Origin: Rhizobium leguminosarum bv. trifolii WSM2297
GTDB taxonomy: Bacteria; Pseudomonadota; Alphaproteobacteria; Rhizobiales; Rhizobiaceae
NCBI RefSeq assembly: GCF_000271845.1
Contig: NZ_JH719392.1
Location: forward strand, 533,828-597,827
Reading direction: 5' to 3'
Length of the DNA stretch: 64,000 bases
Under the pieces are notes generated by a model, which worked only from the letters and a program-made list of their open reading frames with translations, made no database searches and was not told the DNA's origin. The translations under genes and the position numbers were made by a program. Shown here in pieces: positions 60,537 to 64,000 of this stretch; within the stretch, counting starts at the first letter, position 1, and every line of letters starts with the position of its first letter.

Positions 60537-60916
60537 GTCTCTAAGCTCTTGTTGTTTCGTTTGTTCCGCGACTAAAGCACTGAACCAGATCGCGACATGA
60601 GGCCTTTGGTCGCAGTGCAGCAAACATGCCGCACTGCGGCGTAAATGCTGGTGCCCTATAGCGTTGAAATCCTGATGAAATCCAGAAGGATTTTTCGCCA
60701 GCGCGTGTTTTAGTCCAATATATCCGTAAGAATCGGCCAGGCCAGCATTTGCAGGGGAAAATCACTGTCCGGGATCCCGCATTTTTCCTCCTACACGCTC
60801 ATTTGCGCCGCGATGATGAACTATTTCAGTCTTACGGACTTGATAAGCCTGCAGGTTTGATCAAGATCACGCTTGGGGCGCCTTTGCCGGAAGCGCCTTA
60901 ACGAGGAGGCGTTTTT
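60537..60916. promoter_or_regulatory. Divergent cyoA / MFS control region
   Basis: 380-bp gap without a gene. It contains a pair of TGAAATCC direct repeats 11 bp apart (60665-60683) on the cyoA side and an FNR/FixK-like box at 60857-60870 near the MFS gene. AT-rich patches (TATATT near 60720) could serve as -10 elements. Both genes probably have separate promoters here. Confidence 0.5.
60857..60870. promoter_or_regulatory. FNR/FixK-like anaerobox
   Basis: TTGATCAAGATCAC matches the TTGAT-N4-ATCAA consensus of FnrN/FixK sites in nine of ten fixed positions. Its centre is about 53 bp upstream of the MFS start and about 330 bp from cyoA. Confidence 0.5.
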
Positions 60917-62248
60917 ATGGCTACAACATCGCATTACGGACCGTCGTCGTCGTCGCTCGAACGCGACGCGCGGCGCATTCACGACGACAAACCGGTTTCT
61001 CCGGGCAGCATCGCCATCGGCGTGGTGATCGGTCGCATGTCGGAATTCTTCGATTTCTTCGTCTACGGCCTCGCCTCCGTCCTGGTTTTTCCACAGCTCG
61101 TCTTCCCCTTCGCGCCTGACAGGCTGACGGGCACGCTCTATTCCTTCGCCATCTTCTCGCTCGCCTTCCTCGCCCGCCCCGTCGGCTCCGTCGTCTTCAT
61201 GACGATCGACCGGATGTACGGCCGCGGCACCAAGCTGACGATCGCGCTCTTCCTGCTCGGTGGCTCGACGGCCTCGATCGCCTTCCTGCCGGGTTACGAG
61301 GAGATCGGCGTCTGGTCGATCGCCTTGCTGGCGCTCTTCCGTCTCGGCCAGGGTTTTGCGCTAGGCGGTGCTTGGGACGGGCTCGCCTCGCTGCTGGCGT
61401 TGAATGCCCCGGCCAATCACCGCGGCTGGTATGCGATGATCCCGCAGCTCGGCGCGCCGATCGGCTTTGCGCTGGCAAGCACGCTGTTCGGTTATTTCGT
61501 AGCCAATCTTTCCAGTGAAGATTTCCTTTCCTGGGGCTGGCGTTATCCCTTCTTCGTCGCCTTCGCGATCAACGTGGTGGCGCTGTTTGCGCGTCTGCGG
61601 CTGGTGATGACCAAGGAATTCGGCACGCTGCTCGAACAGCACGAGCTGGAGGCAGCCCCGATCCTCGACGTGCTGCGCGTTCACGGCCGCGACATTTTGA
61701 TCGGCGCTTTCGTGCCGCTCGCCAGTTTCGCCATGTTCCACCTCGTCACCATTTTCCCGCTCGGATGGATGAGCCTTTACGGCAACCAGCCGATCGGCGC
61801 CTTCATGGTGGTGCAGGTGGTCGGCGCCATGGTCGGCATCGTCACGATCGTCGCCTCGGGCCTGATCGCCGACCGCATCGGCCGTCGCGCCCAGCTTGCC
61901 ATCTGCGCCGTCATCATCGCCATCTTCAGCTTCGTCGGCCCGATCCTGATCGCTTCCGGCAATAGCGGCCATGATGCTTTCGTCATCATCGGCTTCGGTG
62001 TGCTCGGCCTGTCCTTCGGCCAGGCGACCGGCTCGATCTCGTCGCGCTTCGGCCGCGGCTATCGCTACACCGGCGCCGCCTTCACCTCGGACCTCGCCTG
62101 GCTGATCGGCGCCGGCTTTGCGCCGCTGGTGGCGCTCAGCCTCTCCAGCCGCTTCGGCCTGACCTTTGTCGGCTACTACCTGCTCTCCGGCGCCATCTGC
62201 ACCCTGGCAGCACTCGCCTTCAGCAAGGCGCTGGAACAGCGCGAATAG
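60917..62248 (+). CDS. MFS transporter, metabolite:H+ symporter (MHS) family
   Basis: 443-aa carrier with twelve membrane segments. Features such as AIGVVIGRMSEFFDFFVYGLASVLVFPQLVFP, AFLARPVGSVVFMTIDRMYGRGTKL and FRLGQGFALGGAWDGLASLLALNAPANHRGWYAMIPQLGAPIGFALAS identify the MHS group (citrate, alpha-ketoglutarate, proline carriers). The substrate cannot be told. GAGGAGG precedes the ATG. The upstream FNR-like box suggests oxygen control. Confidence 0.9.
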   Translation: MATTSHYGPSSSSLERDARRIHDDKPVSPGSIAIGVVIGRMSEFFDFFVYGLASVLVFPQLVFPFAPDRLTGTLYSFAIFSLAFLARPVGSVVFMTIDRMYGRGTKLTIALFLLGGSTASIAFLPGYEEIGVWSIALLALFRLGQGFALGGAWDGLASLLALNAPANHRGWYAMIPQLGAPIGFALASTLFGYFVANLSSEDFLSWGWRYPFFVAFAINVVALFARLRLVMTKEFGTLLEQHELEAAPILDVLRVHGRDILIGAFVPLASFAMFHLVTIFPLGWMSLYGNQPIGAFMVVQVVGAMVGIVTIVASGLIADRIGRRAQLAICAVIIAIFSFVGPILIASGNSGHDAFVIIGFGVLGLSFGQATGSISSRFGRGYRYTGAAFTSDLAWLIGAGFAPLVALSLSSRFGLTFVGYYLLSGAICTLAALAFSKALEQRE

Positions 62249-62284
62249 GCGGGATGAAGACAGGGCGCGCGCCCAGACGCGAAC

Positions 62285-62348
62285 CCCTCATCCGCCTGCC
62301 GGCGCCAACCGGGGTGAAGGCACGGGTCTCGGTCCGTGCTTCGGACCG
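62285..62348. repeat. RIME-like fragment and hairpin after the MFS gene
   Basis: CCCTCATCCGCCTGCCGGCGCC (split here as CCCTCATCCGCC plus TGCCGGCGCC) resembles the RIME core also seen near 47650. It is followed by a hairpin CGGTCCG-TGCTT-CGGACCG at 62330-62348, which could act as a terminator between the convergent MFS and RTX genes. Confidence 0.45.
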
Positions 62349-62425
62349 TAAACGGGGCCGAGGGATATGCCGCACCGTCCTAGCGCTGGTTTGCCCTTAC
62401 ATGCCGAACAAATTGCGGGCTGCTA

Positions 62426-64000
62426 CTAAACTAACAAGAAGTCATTGGCAGCCAGATTGCTCTCGTTGACCCCGGCAAGACGCAGTGTGGTGTCGTCGTC
62501 GATCGTGAGAAGCCAGTCAGTGCCGGCGTCCTCTCCAGCCTCAAGGATGTCGGCGAAGCTTTCGAATGCGCTGTTGGCGATGCTTATCAAGTCCCCTGCG
62601 CCCGGACCCCCCTCGAAATCCTTGATCATGCTGTTCCCGGCCAGATTCGCGGCAAAGACGAAAGTATCGTTCCCCGACCCGCCGTCTAGCGTGTCGTTGC
62701 CGGCACCGCCGGTGATGGTGTCGTTGCCGTTGGAAGTGGTGATGGTGTCGTCGCCGCTGCTGCCGGTGAAGATCACGCTGCGGCCGAGAAGTTCGTCGGC
62801 CAGATCGACGCTTCCCGGTCCCGCCAGGGTCAGCGATACGGTGGCCGACTCCTGGCCCACATAGCTGACGATGGTGTCGAAGCTTTCGAACTGCGTCGCC
62901 GTCGCCTTGATGCTGGGATTGCCATAGGCGTTATAGGTCACCAGCCGTTCGACGTTGGAAATCGAGAGCGTCGAGATGTCGCCCGATTGCTGCGCCTGCA
63001 GGCTATCCAGTCCGTCGCCGCCATCGATGACGCCGCTGGCGGCGGTGGCCCCGAACAGGGCCATAAAATCGTTGCCGTCGCCGCCGCTGACCGAGATTGT
63101 GCCGCCTTCACCGATGAGCGCCCAGCTGCCGTCATTGCCAGCACCCAGGTCGATAACGTCGTTGCCGGGGCCGCCCCCTCCGAAGAAGGCGCCCGCCGCG
63201 CCGTCGATGAAGTCGTCGCCGTCGCCGCCCGACAGAACGTCGTTGCCGGCGCCGCCGGTGATGCCGTCATTGCCGGCGCCGCCGCTAATGGTATCGTTCC
63301 CCGACCCGCCGGTGATGCTGTCGTTGCCGGCGCCGCCAGTGATGGTGTCGTTGCCTACTCCGGTGGTAATGCTGTTGCCTGCCGTTGCGTCTGCAGTCAC
63401 GACGGCGCTTCTCAACCCCAGTTCATCCGACAGGTCCAGCGATCCCCCACCCGATATCCGGATGTCTACCAGGCTGGCCGCGTGCGCCGGATCATCAAAG
63501 GTCGTGATGGTGTCAAAGCCATCAAGCTGCGCTACGGTGCCAAGCACAAACTCAGCGCTCGTCGTATAGATCTCAACGTTCGATATTGCGAGACCCGTCA
63601 GATTGCCGCCCGTCACGAAAAGCACGTCCCGGCCGCTGCCGCCGTCGACAGTGCCCGTCATGTTCGCTCCGGTCCACATCGCATCGTCGCCGGCCCCGCC
63701 GGACAACGATGCCGCGGCGCCGCCGAAGTCCGACATCGTATCGTCGCCGTCGCCGCCGTCGAGAACGTCATCACCGCTCTCGTCATAGAGAACGTCGTTA
63801 CCGTCTCCACCGATCAGAACGTCACTGCCGCCGCTTCCAAACAGCGAGTCATTGCCGTCAGCTCCAACAAGCGTGTCGTTTCCCGACCCGCCGTCTAACG
63901 TGTCGTTGCCGGCGCCGCCAGTGATGGTGTCGTTGCCCACTCCGGTGGTAATGCTGTTGCCTGCCGTTGCGTCTGCAGTCACGACGGCGCTTCTCAACCC
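62426..64000 (-). CDS. RTX (hemolysin-type) calcium-binding repeat protein, partial
   Basis: C-terminal part of a secreted RTX protein; about 524 codons are visible and the N-terminus lies beyond the right edge. Blocks of nonapeptide calcium-binding repeats (GGAGNDTLDGGSGNDTLVGADGND and similar) are separated by beta-rich linkers such as LDGFDTITTFDDPAHAASLVDIRISGGGSLDLSDELGLRSAVV. A unit of about 194 residues is duplicated: 63319-63418 and 63901-64000 are almost identical. The C-terminal end DTTLRLAGVNESNLAANDFLLV fits a type I secretion signal. No catalytic domain is seen in this part; the function could be adhesion, enzyme or toxin. Confidence 0.9.
   Translation of the reverse strand, partial: GLRSAVVTADATAGNSITTGVGNDTITGGAGNDTLDGGSGNDTLVGADGNDSLFGSGGSDVLIGGDGNDVLYDESGDDVLDGGDGDDTMSDFGGAAASLSGGAGDDAMWTGANMTGTVDGGSGRDVLFVTGGNLTGLAISNVEIYTTSAEFVLGTVAQLDGFDTITTFDDPAHAASLVDIRISGGGSLDLSDELGLRSAVVTADATAGNSITTGVGNDTITGGAGNDSITGGSGNDTISGGAGNDGITGGAGNDVLSGGDGDDFIDGAAGAFFGGGGPGNDVIDLGAGNDGSWALIGEGGTISVSGGDGNDFMALFGATAASGVIDGGDGLDSLQAQQSGDISTLSISNVERLVTYNAYGNPSIKATATQFESFDTIVSYVGQESATVSLTLAGPGSVDLADELLGRSVIFTGSSGDDTITTSNGNDTITGGAGNDTLDGGSGNDTFVFAANLAGNSMIKDFEGGPGAGDLISIANSAFESFADILEAGEDAGTDWLLTIDDDTTLRLAGVNESNLAANDFLLV

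Noticed and set aside
62640..64000. Short repeated units resembling a minisatellite or CRISPR array
   Set aside because: They encode in-frame GGxGxDxLx calcium-binding nonapeptides of an RTX protein; no spacer/repeat pattern of a CRISPR.
1..64000. tRNA, rRNA, integrase or transposase genes
   Set aside because: None could be recognised on either strand; mobile-element signs are limited to RIME-like repeats and the repABC cassette.

Overview
The window looks like a GC-rich secondary replicon (large plasmid or chromid) of a Rhizobium of the R. etli / R. leguminosarum type. The evidence is a complete repABC replication-partition cassette with two identical parS palindromes and an antisense RNA; a conserved plasmid-type gene of the RHE_PE00001 family next to repC; an aerobic cobalamin cluster in the order cobF-G-H-I-J-(K)-L-M; nadA-nadB under a NadQ-type regulator; a rhizopine-type mocDEF operon; an actP/cueR copper pair; RIME-like intergenic repeats; and an EcfG-type stress promoter. 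From memory, the nad + cob + repABC combination is characteristic of the R. etli p42e replicon family; I could not check this by alignment.

Layout. 1-3.3 kb: nadB (cut by the left edge), nadA and the regulator nadQ, all on the minus strand. 3.4-9.0 kb: a minus-strand operon of desaturase-like oxygenase (mocD), Rieske ferredoxin (mocE), ferredoxin reductase (mocF) and a divergent PanB-like protein, facing a LacI regulator and a sugar-isomerase-like TIM barrel on the plus strand, with repeated TGAT-N7-ATCA operators between. 9.1-16.2 kb: cobM, cobL, cobK (opposite strand), cobJ, cobI, cobH, cobG, cobF. 16.2-21.3 kb: parS, repA, repB (with a second parS), ctRNA, repC, RHE_PE00001-family gene. 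21.4-26.9 kb: BI-1 membrane protein, ECF sigma/anti-sigma pair, a small conserved protein, cueR and actP. 27-38.6 kb: treY, pbpC with a giant alpha-2-macroglobulin, msrA and an L,D-transpeptidase-like protein. 38.7-45.5 kb: an EcfG-promoter response regulator, TetR with a Bcr/CflA pump, an MFS carrier, two LacI regulators and a small secreted His/Gly/Tyr-rich protein. 45.6-54.2 kb: a heterodimeric ABC exporter, two flavin enzymes and a PAS-PAS hybrid histidine kinase. 54.2-62.3 kb: a frameshifted acyltransferase, then surf1-cyoDCBA (cytochrome bo oxidase) and an MFS carrier. 62.4-64 kb: the C-terminal part of an RTX calcium-binding protein that runs off the right edge.

The window combines core-like metabolism (NAD and cobalamin synthesis), replication and partition, envelope and stress functions (PBP1C with macroglobulin, YkuD, MsrA, ECF and EcfG control, copper export) and accessory catabolism and transport. 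The most unusual points are the moc-like operon with its active-site-altered PanB homologue and three-part operator, the overlapping start codons of the divergent cobK and cobL, the second parS inside repB, the asymmetric ABC exporter, the metal-ligand-rich tails on CyoA and CyoD, and a single-base frameshift in the acyltransferase. No tRNA, rRNA, CRISPR array or intact insertion sequence was seen.
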